Below are positions 1-7,776 of a stretch of 40,534 nucleotides of DNA, in pieces (position 1 is the first letter of the stretch; the number at the start of each line of letters is the position of its first letter). The stretch is from Phycisphaerae bacterium (GTDB taxonomy: Bacteria > Planctomycetota > Phycisphaerae > UBA1845 > PWPN01). Made by a program: the position numbers and the translations under genes. The notes beneath the pieces are model-generated. The model was not told the DNA's origin and did no database searches. It saw only the letters and a list, made by a program, of their open reading frames with translations. The stretch covers positions 1 to 40,534 of the forward strand of contig DAOOIV010000044.1 in the NCBI GenBank assembly GCA_035384605.1. Direction: 5' to 3'.

Positions 1-1050
1 AGGTCGATTGGGCTTCAACCGCATGCAATGCGCGGTCATAAGTCGGAAAGGTCCGGTAGGCGGCGGGAGCGCCAGGCCCACCCCCGCGCCCGCAAGCCCT
101 ATCTCCTGGGCGGCCTGATCCGTTGCCGCCACTGCGGATACGGCTTCTGGGGCGTCGCCATTCGGACCCTGCGTCGCGGGTCAGTGCGGTACTATGCCGA
201 CGGTGGCTTCCTGGCCAGGGGCCTAGCCGTCTGCCGGAGCACGCAGATTCGGGCCGACGAGTTGGAGGCGTGGGTGCTGGGCAAGGTGCGGGACATGATC
301 TTTGGTAACGCCGAGACGATGACGGCGGCCGTGGACAGGTTCGTCAAGAACATCTTGGCCAAGGACGGCGGCAACGGGCATGACATCGCCGCCGTGGAGA
401 AGGAACTGGCCGCCCTGAACAAGCGTATCCGGGCGACCGCTGCCATGCTGGCCGACTCCAACTTGGCCGACCTGGAAGAACTGAAGGCGACGCTGGTGGA
501 ACTGAAGCGCCGTCGCGAGGTTCTGGAGGCACGGAAGACTCAGGTGGCCGCCAACGGCGAGCCGCTGGATGAGCGGGCCTTGCGCCAGTGGGCGACGGAC
601 AAGTTCCGCCGGATGGCCGACGCGGCGGAAGGGTCGCTGCCGCTGCCGGAGACCAAGCAGCTGCTCCAGACCTTCATCGACCGCATCGAGATCGACCCCG
701 AGCGCCGCTTCGGATGCATGTACGTCCCCGCCGACGCCCATGCCCACTTGGCCGAAACTACCAGACGAGGACACCACTGGGCGCTGGCCGGTCCGTGCGT
801 CATGCCAACCACGATGGTCCAAGGCGACTCTTTGGGCGGGCCTCGGGCCCTTTGCCAAGCCGAAGCCTTGCTGTACAATGAAAACCCCCAGACCCAACCG
901 CCTGCGAGGGACAAGATTCGCTACGGAGGTTCGGCAGATGTTCAGACCCACTTGGGCCATCCACGCCTGTTTTGTGCAAATGGTCGTCTTGGCTGTGTTG
1001 ACGGTTTCGCAACCGGCCCTGTCCCAACAAACCCCCGGCGGCTCGGATGA
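1..1050 (+). CDS. Large serine recombinase, C-terminal part (cut by window start)
   Basis: The frame is open from the first base, so the N-terminal catalytic resolvase domain lies outside the window. What remains is the recombinase zinc-ribbon region (PYLLGGLIRCRHCG, then YYADGGF and VCRSTQIRADELE), a charged coiled coil (roughly bases 380-560) and the C-terminal helix ending near FIDRIEIDPERR. Large serine recombinases catalyse site-specific integration or excision of mobile elements. Two oddities are visible. The third zinc-ligand position, normally Cys in a YYxCGG context, reads Asp (YYADGG), leaving the CxxC pair and one later Cys. Family resemblance also fades after about base 755, while the frame stays open to 1050, running through the next gene's promoter and 113 bases of its coding sequence. 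It may be a decayed or read-through remnant. The family call is fairly sure; activity is not. Confidence 0.75.
   Translation, partial: RSIGLQPHAMRGHKSERSGRRRERQAHPRARKPYLLGGLIRCRHCGYGFWGVAIRTLRRGSVRYYADGGFLARGLAVCRSTQIRADELEAWVLGKVRDMIFGNAETMTAAVDRFVKNILAKDGGNGHDIAAVEKELAALNKRIRATAAMLADSNLADLEELKATLVELKRRREVLEARKTQVAANGEPLDERALRQWATDKFRRMADAAEGSLPLPETKQLLQTFIDRIEIDPERRFGCMYVPADAHAHLAETTRRGHHWALAGPCVMPTTMVQGDSLGGPRALCQAEALLYNENPQTQPPARDKIRYGGSADVQTHLGHPRLFCANGRLGCVDGFATGPVPTNPRRLG
852..879 (+). promoter_or_regulatory. Sigma70-type promoter for the HEAT-like gene at 938
   Basis: TTGCCA (852-857) and TACAAT (874-879) are separated by 16 bases and match the sigma70 consensus at 5/6 each. The predicted transcript start lies about 50 bases before the ATG at 938. 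The promoter sits inside the degenerate tail of the recombinase frame, which suggests that tail is not under coding constraint. Confidence 0.5.
925..929 (+). promoter_or_regulatory. Shine-Dalgarno site fixing the start at 938
   Basis: GGAGG lies 8 bases before the ATG at 938. The same frame is open back to 569, but only the 938 start is followed at once by a signal peptide, so the upstream extension is rejected. Confidence 0.7.
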
Positions 1051-4000
1051 AACCATTACCCCAGAGCAGCGCAAGCAAATCGAGGCCGCCAAATCCGTGG
1101 CCGAACTGACCAGCCTTGCCAAGCAGTACCTGCTGGTACGCAAGGAAGCCGCTGCCCGGTTGTGCGTCGAGCAGATTTGCGCAAAGGAACCGGAGCAACT
1201 GACCCATCCCGAGGTGCAGACCAGCTCGAAACAATGGAACGATTTCTGGTTCACCTGTCGGGCGGAAATGAGGGCCAGGCAACTCTTGCCGAAGGATGCC
1301 GCCGGTCGTGTGGAGCTCGCCCGCTGGCTTAAGCAAGGGGGCGTCTACGAGCCGGCCCGCAAACTCGTACAGGAGGCACTCCAGATCGAGCCCGGTCTTC
1401 CGGATGCTAAGGAACTCCTCAAAGAACTGGAGCCTCCCATCCAGTTGGATTTCCGCTATGCCTTGAACAGGCCCGTCCTGTTGACCGAGTATATGGATCA
1501 GAGCGTAAAGGTCGAGAGCGGCCGGGGTTACTTATTGCTCCTGGCGCCCGTGCGATATCGCGCCACGGAGGTGAAACTCTCCCTCATCCCGGGAGCCATC
1601 AAGGTGACAACGGACGTGGGCAAGATGGCCCGCGTGCTCGGTCTGCTGCTCACGGAAGAGCCTCCCAAGGTTGACGTGCGAGCCGCCGGCGGGGCTGCTG
1701 TGGCCCCAATCGAGCCAACAGCTCCGGTTCCCCCTGTTCCTGCAAAGGAAGTGCCGGATAGTTTCACCAACACCCTGTACGAACGGCTCCAGATCGAACT
1801 CAAGAGCGGCGCTCCGACGCTGACATGGCACAACACCTTCGTTTCGCGCCCAGCGACTCCAGCCGAGCGTACCACCGGCAGCCCGCGAACCGCCGGCGGC
1901 GCCCGCGGCACAACCGGCGGTACGAGTGCCCGTGAGGCACTGGCGGAGAAACGAGGCGAGATCCCCGTCAACGGCTGGCTCGGCTTGCTGATCAGGTTTC
2001 CTGAAGAGGCAAATGTGGTGACGATCGAGTTGCCGGAGGCTCCTCCCGAGTCGATCGACCTCAAGCTGCTCAGACTCACGCAACAGCAGGCGTCATCCGG
2101 CCAGCCATCAACGGCGAAGCCGGATGAAAGCCTCAAAGCTGTCAGCAAGTTTACCGCCGACCCGTCGGCCCCGACGGCCCAACTCGCGTTGGCGTGGATC
2201 GGACGAAACGTCTCGGCTCAAACGGGACCAACGGGGCAGGCCTCCGTCGCCGAACTCGAAGCGGTTCGGGCCCTCTTGGCGGCCGGCGGGCACCCGGACC
2301 GGCGGGTCAGGAGAGCAGGCTTTGATGGTCTCATGGAATACCCCAGTTCGCTGCCCGAGCAAGCCCTCGATTATCTGCGGGAGGAGGCAGATGAGAAAAC
2401 GCTCGCCGGCCTGCTGGAGGGGGTGAGCGATGTTCTAGCCGCGGGCACAAGCCGGGACACGACGGCAGCGAGCGTTTTCCCCAGTGGCCCAGCCGAACCG
2501 GGATTGAGCAAGATCCTTGAAGCCATGCCTGCGTCGCAGGCACCGGCCAATGCCTTCGTGATCCTGGGTGCGTGCGTCAACTCGAAACGGGATCAGGCCC
2601 GCCAGGAGGCACTGAGCATCCTGCTGAACGACGGAACCCAGCAGAGCCTCCAGATCCTGGCAGACCGAGAACTTCGAAAGAGCGCCCTGAAGGCACTTGC
2701 CGGCCAGTTCAGCTCGATTAAGAACCCCGACCTGAAAGCTGCCATCCTGCGCATGCTGTTGGTCAACCCCGACAGCGCGACGGTCAACAGTTGTCTGGCG
2801 GCGTGCGGCGAGCTTGTCGTTAAGGTGTCCTCAGACGAAGATCCGCTTCTGACCGCCCTGCGGGCGGAGAAGGAAAAGGTCGATCCGAAAGCCAAGCAGG
2901 CGTTGCTGCTTTTGCTCAGCCGTTCAGATCTTAGCGACGTCGCCAACTCACCGAAATTTGTTGAAATCCTTAAATCCGTGAAGGAAGAAAACGATAAGGA
3001 ACCGGCCGTGAAGTCGGCCCTGCTGACGATGGCGGCGTCCCAACTCAACCTGGCTTACCAGGCACCGTTCCCGCGGACAATGCAGGTCGGCACACCCTCG
3101 CCGGAAGACCAGGCGACTGCCTGCGAGAAGGTTCTGGCCGAGGGAGCCATGGACCCGAAGGTCGACCGGGCATCTGCTGAGAAAACCGCCCTGATGCTGG
3201 TTGCCTCCGGACGTATCAACGCGCTCAAAGATGAGTTCGTCAAGTCCAGAGATGCCGAGCGGTGTACGGGCATCATTCAGACGCTCGCCAAGACCAAGGA
3301 ACTCTGGAAACGCGAGTCTTTGCCGGTCTTTCTTGCCGCGGCGCTTGGCAACGAAAGCGAAGAGGTCCGCAAGGCGGCGCTCTCCGCGCTTGCCATACTT
3401 CACGATAACTCCGACAAGAACGACCGGTGGCGAGTCAACCTCGCCATTCAACAAGGTCTGGATATCAACAAGATCGTGGAGTTGACATTCAGCCCCGTGA
3501 CCCGGGTCGCCGAGCAGGCTACCACATTGCTCAAACGCACCATTGGCATGACATCCCAAGAGGCTCGGGATTTTGACGCCAGCGGCGGCGTCCCGGCCCG
3601 CGTAACCTGTCTGACCGAGCGCATTCTGGGCGAACGAGCCAAGAATCCCGTGGGTCAATATGCTTGCCTCGTTTTGGTCGATGCCGAGATTACCGCCCAA
3701 CCCGGCACAACACCGACAGGCCCAACAGTGACACAGACCGGTCCGGTCCGCCGAACCAACATCCCTCTGGCCTCCGGCCGAGTCGCCATCAGGCGAGGCA
3801 ACGGCAAATCGCTGGAAATCCTCGCGGATGACGTCGAGATTGGCCGATTAAGCGGGCCGGAAGACGGGGCCGGAGGGTCGGCCTCTTCGCTCCAGGTGGG
3901 CAGCCTGCCGATCAATCCGGGTGAGCTCCTCGCCGAGGCCCTGAGGTCCGATGACGCTCGAAGGGAAGGACTTTCCGGCAAGGTCAACCTGCGATCCGTC

Positions 4001-4150
4001 AGGGACGGTTTGAAGCAGGAGAAATGCGAGCTCAAACCCGAGGCGATGGGCGGATGGTCGGCTGAACTGACCATCAGCCCGCAGGGGGCGTCGGACAGCC
4101 CCATCCGAATCGTGGGAGCCAAGATCATCTTGCAGCCGTTGATTCCATGA
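938..4150 (+). CDS. Large secreted HEAT-repeat-like protein
   Basis: A predicted 1070-residue exported protein. The N-terminus is a signal peptide (hydrophobic run FVQMVVLAVLTVS, probable cleavage after PALS near residue 29). A TPR-like helical stretch follows (about residues 75-170), then a beta-rich segment with a Pro/Ala/Thr/Gly-rich linker near residues 250-330. The long alpha-solenoid part (about 430-880) has recurring HEAT-like units, for example PDRRVRRAGFDGLMEYP and SEEVRKAALSALAILHD. The C-terminus (about 900-1070) looks beta-rich. HEAT solenoids usually act as binding scaffolds; no catalytic motif was seen. The stop overlaps the start of the C39-like lipoprotein gene (ATGA), implying coupled translation and perhaps a shared envelope function. 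The specific role is unknown. The architecture resembles the giant secreted hypotheticals common in planctomycetes. Confidence 0.8.
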   Translation: MFRPTWAIHACFVQMVVLAVLTVSQPALSQQTPGGSDETITPEQRKQIEAAKSVAELTSLAKQYLLVRKEAAARLCVEQICAKEPEQLTHPEVQTSSKQWNDFWFTCRAEMRARQLLPKDAAGRVELARWLKQGGVYEPARKLVQEALQIEPGLPDAKELLKELEPPIQLDFRYALNRPVLLTEYMDQSVKVESGRGYLLLLAPVRYRATEVKLSLIPGAIKVTTDVGKMARVLGLLLTEEPPKVDVRAAGGAAVAPIEPTAPVPPVPAKEVPDSFTNTLYERLQIELKSGAPTLTWHNTFVSRPATPAERTTGSPRTAGGARGTTGGTSAREALAEKRGEIPVNGWLGLLIRFPEEANVVTIELPEAPPESIDLKLLRLTQQQASSGQPSTAKPDESLKAVSKFTADPSAPTAQLALAWIGRNVSAQTGPTGQASVAELEAVRALLAAGGHPDRRVRRAGFDGLMEYPSSLPEQALDYLREEADEKTLAGLLEGVSDVLAAGTSRDTTAASVFPSGPAEPGLSKILEAMPASQAPANAFVILGACVNSKRDQARQEALSILLNDGTQQSLQILADRELRKSALKALAGQFSSIKNPDLKAAILRMLLVNPDSATVNSCLAACGELVVKVSSDEDPLLTALRAEKEKVDPKAKQALLLLLSRSDLSDVANSPKFVEILKSVKEENDKEPAVKSALLTMAASQLNLAYQAPFPRTMQVGTPSPEDQATACEKVLAEGAMDPKVDRASAEKTALMLVASGRINALKDEFVKSRDAERCTGIIQTLAKTKELWKRESLPVFLAAALGNESEEVRKAALSALAILHDNSDKNDRWRVNLAIQQGLDINKIVELTFSPVTRVAEQATTLLKRTIGMTSQEARDFDASGGVPARVTCLTERILGERAKNPVGQYACLVLVDAEITAQPGTTPTGPTVTQTGPVRRTNIPLASGRVAIRRGNGKSLEILADDVEIGRLSGPEDGAGGSASSLQVGSLPINPGELLAEALRSDDARREGLSGKVNLRSVRDGLKQEKCELKPEAMGGWSAELTISPQGASDSPIRIVGAKIILQPLIP

Positions 4151-4794
4151 CAACTCCGCAGCATCAGCGACAACCTCTCGGCGACAGAAAGAGCGGCCCA
4201 CGATTGGCCGCTGCTCTTGCCGGGTTAGCCTGCCTGGGCTGCATGCTCGGTTGCGAGCAGCCGAGGCGAACCTATCGCCTGCCCCCGGACTGTCTGCCTG
4301 TTCGCTACGAAGCCGCGACGACACACGCGACATGCCTGGTCAGCAGCGTGGTGATGGCGAGCAACTACCTGCTCGGCGACCGCAGACTGAGCGAACGGGG
4401 GGTCCAAGTGGATCTCAAGCGCCTTGGCTACGATGAGACCCGCGTCGGGGATTTCAAGGCCTACCTGCGACAACTTCCGGAGCGGCTGTATCTCGTCACT
4501 CTGACGGGCCAACTGGACGCCAAACCGCCAACCGGCCTCCGGTACTGGCTGGAGCAACGGGGCTACCCGGTCATCTGTGTGGTCAACCGCGATCCGGCGG
4601 CCGATCCGGGTTTCAACCATGCCGTTCTTGTGATCGGGATTTCCAAGAACCACAAGGGCCTTTCGGCCGATATAGTCCATTATCTGGATCCCTCGTCGGT
4701 GCAGCAGCTACACTCTGACCCCATCGACGAGTTCGAGACGATCTGGGCCGGCGGCGATCACGCCATGATGATCGTTTGCCAAGAGCCAACATAA
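4147..4794 (+). CDS. C39-like cysteine peptidase family lipoprotein
   Basis: A 215-residue predicted lipoprotein. The N-terminal hydrophobic segment ends in a lipobox-like M-L-G-C with lipidated Cys36. The rest resembles papain-fold C39-like proteins: a Cys at 63 at the start of a helix (HATCLVSSVVMASNYLLG), a central segment, GFNHAVLVIGI with His158, and HYLDPSS with Asp181, giving a plausible Cys-His-Asp triad. The Gln usually placed before the Cys for the oxyanion hole is not obvious, so it could be a binding version of the fold. C39 enzymes cleave leader peptides at Gly-Gly sites, but the C39-like group is broader. It starts inside the previous gene's stop codon (ATGA) and is followed 26 bases later by a small exported protein, which would be the natural partner or substrate to consider. 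Family assignment is moderate; substrate unknown. Confidence 0.65.
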   Translation: MTTPQHQRQPLGDRKSGPRLAAALAGLACLGCMLGCEQPRRTYRLPPDCLPVRYEAATTHATCLVSSVVMASNYLLGDRRLSERGVQVDLKRLGYDETRVGDFKAYLRQLPERLYLVTLTGQLDAKPPTGLRYWLEQRGYPVICVVNRDPAADPGFNHAVLVIGISKNHKGLSADIVHYLDPSSVQQLHSDPIDEFETIWAGGDHAMMIVCQEPT

Positions 4795-4820
4795 GGTCTT
4801 ATCTTGAAGGGAGATAGGGT

Positions 4821-5120
4821 ATGCCGCGCTTACTGACGCTCGCCCTGGCAATAGCCGTCATGATGGTCCTGCCTGCCGTCGTCTCAGCCGCTCCGCCAAG
4901 CCGCCCATTGCCCCTGACGTCCGCGCATTTCAGCGAACTCCAGAAACTGCAGGCCGATGACGAACATGCAACCGTGGCGGACATCCGTGCATCTTTCAAA
5001 TCCGAGCACGAGCAACAACTCGAAAGAACGCGTCTGGCGGATGACATCTCCACGGGCGTAATGCTCATCGGGTACCCGGCGCTCATTGTCGGCCTGTTGA
5101 TCTGCGCGGCTCCGCTGTAG
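4821..5120 (+). CDS. Small exported protein with C-terminal membrane segment
   Basis: A 99-residue protein, unrecognised. It begins with a clear signal peptide (RLLTLALAIAVMMVLPAVVSA, cleavage probably after VSA), continues with a charged helical, probably coiled-coil segment (about residues 35-72, rich in Glu, Gln, Lys, Asp), and ends in a hydrophobic stretch (GVMLIGYPALIVGLLICAAPL) that should span or anchor in a membrane. The Shine-Dalgarno AAGGGAG (4807-4813) is 7 bases from the ATG. It is the last gene of the apparent three-gene unit starting at 938. The layout after a C39-like gene invites comparison with peptide-processing systems, but no Gly-Gly leader site is visible, so this stays speculative. 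Confidence 0.7.
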   Translation: MPRLLTLALAIAVMMVLPAVVSAAPPSRPLPLTSAHFSELQKLQADDEHATVADIRASFKSEHEQQLERTRLADDISTGVMLIGYPALIVGLLICAAPL

Positions 5121-5320
5121 CGCGGATTTACACCTTCCGCTTTCTGGCCGATCATCGGATCGACTTTCAGTCGGCCGAGCTTGCCTTGGCATGACAGGGT
5201 GAACCTCTCGGGCCAGACCTCCATTTGTCCCTGAAATGTTGAAGCCGCCCACACTTTGAGAATCACGCAAACGGCTGCCTGAAACCCTCGCCGTCGACGA
5301 TGGGCGGGCGCTGCGGGCGG

Positions 5321-5737
5321 TCAATCTAACATCACGCCGGTGCTGCTCATGGTCAGATCCGCATGCAGGACACCTTTTTGCTGACGCATCAGGTCGGCCA
5401 GCTCACGGACACGGCTGGCTCTTGCCTGCACTACGATCACCTCGGCGCAAAGCTCACGTGACAGGTGAACATGGGTGGTCACCTTGACCGCCGTGTGGTG
5501 GTGGTGCTGGAGGTGAATCAGCTTCTCGGAAAGCTGTCGGCGGTGATGATTGTAGATCAGGGTGATCGTACCGAGGACTTCGCGATCTTTATCCCATTCG
5601 GTCTCGACAAGCCTCTCTCGGATCATGTCCCGGACGTACTCCGAACGGTTGGTATAGCCGCTCTGCTTGACCAACTTCTCGAGACGATCATAGAGCGGCT
5701 TCTCGATCGACAGGCTCAATCTGATCAGTTCGGACAT
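5321..5737 (-). CDS. nikR: Nickel-responsive regulator NikR
   Basis: A 138-residue ribbon-helix-helix regulator of the usual NikR length. The N-terminal RHH DNA-binding domain (residues 1-45, MSELIRLSLSIEKPLYDRLE...SEYVRDMIRERL) is followed by the ACT-like metal-binding and tetramerisation domain. The four high-affinity nickel ligands known from E. coli NikR have clear counterparts with identical spacing: His78, His89, His91 (THVHL) and Cys97 (RELC). NikR represses nickel-uptake genes when nickel is bound. No nickel transporter, urease or hydrogenase gene is adjacent, and the divergent neighbour is asd, so its targets are elsewhere or include its own promoter. A four-His run (78-81) is noteworthy but common in the family. 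Confidence 0.92.
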   Translation of the reverse strand: MSELIRLSLSIEKPLYDRLEKLVKQSGYTNRSEYVRDMIRERLVETEWDKDREVLGTITLIYNHHRRQLSEKLIHLQHHHHTAVKVTTHVHLSRELCAEVIVVQARASRVRELADLMRQQKGVLHADLTMSSTGVMLD

Positions 5738-5779
5738 TGCCGACGCCTCCCGAAAGACGACTGTGAACGCTCAATGGGA

Positions 5780-5808
5780 AAGCTAGGAAGGCCCGGTCAG
5801 TCTGTCAA
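5780..5808 (-). promoter_or_regulatory. Candidate nikR promoter
   Basis: On the reverse strand a perfect TTGACA (plus-strand 5803-5808) is followed after 17 bases by TAGCTT (5780-5785), a weak 3/6 match to the -10 box. It lies about 45 bases upstream of the nikR start codon. No dyad resembling the E. coli NikR operator was recognised here. Confidence 0.35.
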
Positions 5809-5919
5809 GGACTCCCGTGGCGCGACAGGCGACGGGCCCTTATCGGGACGTCCGACGTTTCAGCATCGCTTCCGGAAACCTTTGCCGAACCGGACCTTCT
5901 GTTTCGGCTCGGCCCGACT

Positions 5920-5948
5920 TTGCATCTTGGCGAGCAATCCTCTATCAT
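5920..5948 (+). promoter_or_regulatory. Candidate asd promoter
   Basis: TTGCAT (5920-5925) and TATCAT (5943-5948) are 17 bases apart; the -10 box matches the consensus at 5/6 and the -35 at 3/6. The predicted leader to the asd ATG at 6060 is about 105 bases. Confidence 0.4.
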
Positions 5949-6059
5949 GCCGGAGTTCCGGCCGTAGTTGGCCTGGTGCATTCTCCAGGGTCTCCCCTGC
6001 CAGAGAAGAAGAGTAGCTGAAAGATTAAACAGGAGCACTTTGCGCAGGAGAAGTCATCG

Positions 6060-7058
6060 ATGGCAAAACACGTGGCAGTGGTTGGCGCCACCGGCGCCGT
6101 GGGGCAGGAATTCATTCGCGTCCTTGAACAGCGGAGCTTTCCGTGCGACAAGATCACCTTCCTGGCATCGGCGCGGTCGGCCGGTAAGACGATCAAGTTC
6201 AGGGGTGCGGACCACACGGTGCAGGAGCTGACCGACGCCAGCTTCAAAGGGGTTGACCTGGCCTTGTTCTCGGCCGGGGCCTCGATCAGTCGCCAATTCG
6301 CCCCGATCGCCGTCAAAGCCGGCTGCGTGGTGGTGGACAATTCCTCGGCATTTCGGATGGACCCGGACGTGCCGCTGGTGACCCCCGAGGTCAATCCTGA
6401 AGACGTCAGGAAACACAAGGGTATTATCGCCAACCCCAACTGTTCGACGATCATCATGGTTGTACCGGTCTTCCCCCTGTATAAGGCCAACCGGATCAAA
6501 CGGTTGGTCATCAGCACCTACCAGGCCGCCAGCGGGGCCGGATACCAGGCGATGCTCGAACTCGAGCAACAGGCCAGGGACTTTCTCGCCGGCAAGCCGG
6601 TGACCAAGAAGGTTCTGCCCCATCAGATCGCGTTCAATCTCTTCAGCCACAACAGCAAAGTCGGTGAGAACGGCTACAATGAAGAAGAGATGAAGATGGT
6701 TAAAGAAACCCGCAAGATGTTCCACGACGACGAGATTCAGATTACGGCCACCTGTGTACGCGTGCCGATTATCCGGGCTCACAGCGAGGCCATCAACATC
6801 ACCTTTGAGAAGCCGATGAGCGAGGACCGGGTTCGTGAGATCCTGGCCAGGGCTCCGGGCGTAAAGCTGGTCGATGACCGCGTCAGGAATTACTTCCCGA
6901 TGCCGATTGAATCGTCGGACCAGGACGACGTGTTCACCGGCCGCATCCGGCAGGATATCAGCCAACCCGACGGTTGCGGCATCGACATGTTCATCAGCGG
7001 CGACCAACTCCGCAAAGGCGCCGCTCTGAACGCCGTCCAGATCGCCGAGCTTCTGTAA
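6060..7058 (+). CDS. asd: Aspartate-semialdehyde dehydrogenase
   Basis: A 332-residue cytoplasmic enzyme of normal family length. It converts aspartyl phosphate to aspartate semialdehyde with NADPH, the branch point to lysine/diaminopimelate, threonine and methionine. Visible motifs are the Rossmann NADP loop GATGAVG (residues 9-15), the substrate-binding VVDNSSAFRMDPDVPLVTPE (91-110), the catalytic cysteine in NPNCST (Cys128) and the catalytic histidine in VRVPIIRAHSE (His241). The C-terminus carries the usual FISGDQLRKGAALNAVQIAELL. A Shine-Dalgarno AGGAG precedes the ATG. It is monocistronic, ending at a strong hairpin terminator. The diaminopimelate product line is continued by the dapL gene at 37148, about 30 kb away. 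Confidence 0.96.
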   Translation: MAKHVAVVGATGAVGQEFIRVLEQRSFPCDKITFLASARSAGKTIKFRGADHTVQELTDASFKGVDLALFSAGASISRQFAPIAVKAGCVVVDNSSAFRMDPDVPLVTPEVNPEDVRKHKGIIANPNCSTIIMVVPVFPLYKANRIKRLVISTYQAASGAGYQAMLELEQQARDFLAGKPVTKKVLPHQIAFNLFSHNSKVGENGYNEEEMKMVKETRKMFHDDEIQITATCVRVPIIRAHSEAINITFEKPMSEDRVREILARAPGVKLVDDRVRNYFPMPIESSDQDDVFTGRIRQDISQPDGCGIDMFISGDQLRKGAALNAVQIAELL

Positions 7059-7083
7059 CGCCGCATAACCGAGAGGTTTTCCC

Positions 7084-7116
7084 AACGGCCGGTCCACCCG
7101 CACCGGCCGTTGTTTT
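7084..7116 (+). terminator. Rho-independent terminator of asd
   Basis: A perfect 10-bp stem, AACGGCCGGT (7084-7093) with ACCGGCCGTT (7102-7111), closes an 8-base loop and is followed by GTTTTC. It starts 26 bases after the asd stop codon. Confidence 0.85.
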
Positions 7117-7288
7117 CTCGGATTCATCATCAAAAGAAGCCGCGTGCCGGCCCTGTTCCTTCAGCAGGCCGCAATACGCCTGCTGCCCCACCCGGCAAGC
7201 TGCCTCGAATGAGAGATCACGCGCAGCATCTCCCCCCTCGGTCCCCCGTGCGCACGGATCTCCAGGCCACCCAATTGTGACCGTTCTT

Positions 7289-7579
7289 TCACGTTCCCGG
7301 CCAGGTGAAGGGCGAGGTGTTCCAGCCCCAGTCCCAGTTCCAGTTGCTGCCGATTCCGTTCCAACCGCCGGTGAACCCGCCGGTGAACATGTTGGTTACC
7401 AGGTTGCTAAGGTCGTAGGGGTCGATGATACCGGTGGCGGTGCCTGCAATCAGGGCGATGGCTCCATCCCGCAGGGACCGCCGAAGAATGTCGCCGCAGC
7501 CCGGCGATAGCAGCGTTCCTCCTCCCAGTACAGCCGCCAGCGTCAGCCGTAACGCCTTGTGTCTCGCAGTTGCCGGCAT
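7289..7579 (-). CDS. Small exported hypothetical protein, possible lipoprotein
   Basis: A 96-residue protein with no recognised domain. The chosen ATG at 7579 is preceded by an AGGA site; an extension to 7642 in the same frame has no such support. The N-terminus is a signal sequence (RLTLAAVLGGGTLLSPGC) whose Cys could be lipidated, although Pro-Gly before the Cys is only a partial lipobox. A short segment follows (LRRSLRDGAIALIAGTATGIID), then a striking Gly/Asn/Trp-rich C-terminal tail (GGWNGIGSNWNWDWGWNTSPFTWPG). Such aromatic, low-complexity tails suggest an exposed, aggregation-prone or surface-binding segment. The gene is isolated, about 200 bases downstream of the DUF1570 gene on the same strand. 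Function unknown. Confidence 0.55.
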   Translation of the reverse strand: MPATARHKALRLTLAAVLGGGTLLSPGCGDILRRSLRDGAIALIAGTATGIIDPYDLSNLVTNMFTGGFTGGWNGIGSNWNWDWGWNTSPFTWPGT

Positions 7580-7776
7580 GGATTCCGTCCTGACGGTGGA
7601 GAGTCCCGCGGCGCGACCCGCGCACCGGTCGCCGCGCTCCACCGAATGTCCATTATATCCAGGCGGTTCTGAAATGGAATCTTGCGCGAAGAGGTCGGAG
7701 CAAGAGTACCTTCCGGACCTGTTCCGACTGCCGGACAGGATACCGAATAGGAATCCGACCCCGTTGTGAGCCGGCG

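Larger units (their letters stand above)
5738..6059. other. Intergenic region between divergent nikR and asd
   Basis: No gene is seen in these 322 bases. The region holds the candidate promoters for nikR (reverse) and asd (forward), and an AGGAG ribosome site near 6045 for asd. The rest shows nothing recognisable. Confidence 0.5.

Noticed and set aside
223..1254. A long open reverse-strand frame opposite the recombinase and the start of the HEAT-like gene
   Set aside because: It lies antisense to two better supported genes, has no recognisable domain, and reflects high GC content that leaves antisense frames open.
5146..5176. Hairpin GGCCGA/TCGGCC after the small exported protein gene as a terminator
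   Set aside because: The stem is only 6 bp with a 19-base loop and there is no T-run.
7162..7185. CAGCAGGC/GCCTGCTG hairpin as a terminator of the reverse-strand small gene
   Set aside because: The stem is perfect (8 bp), but no T-run follows on either strand and it is over 100 bases past the stop codon.
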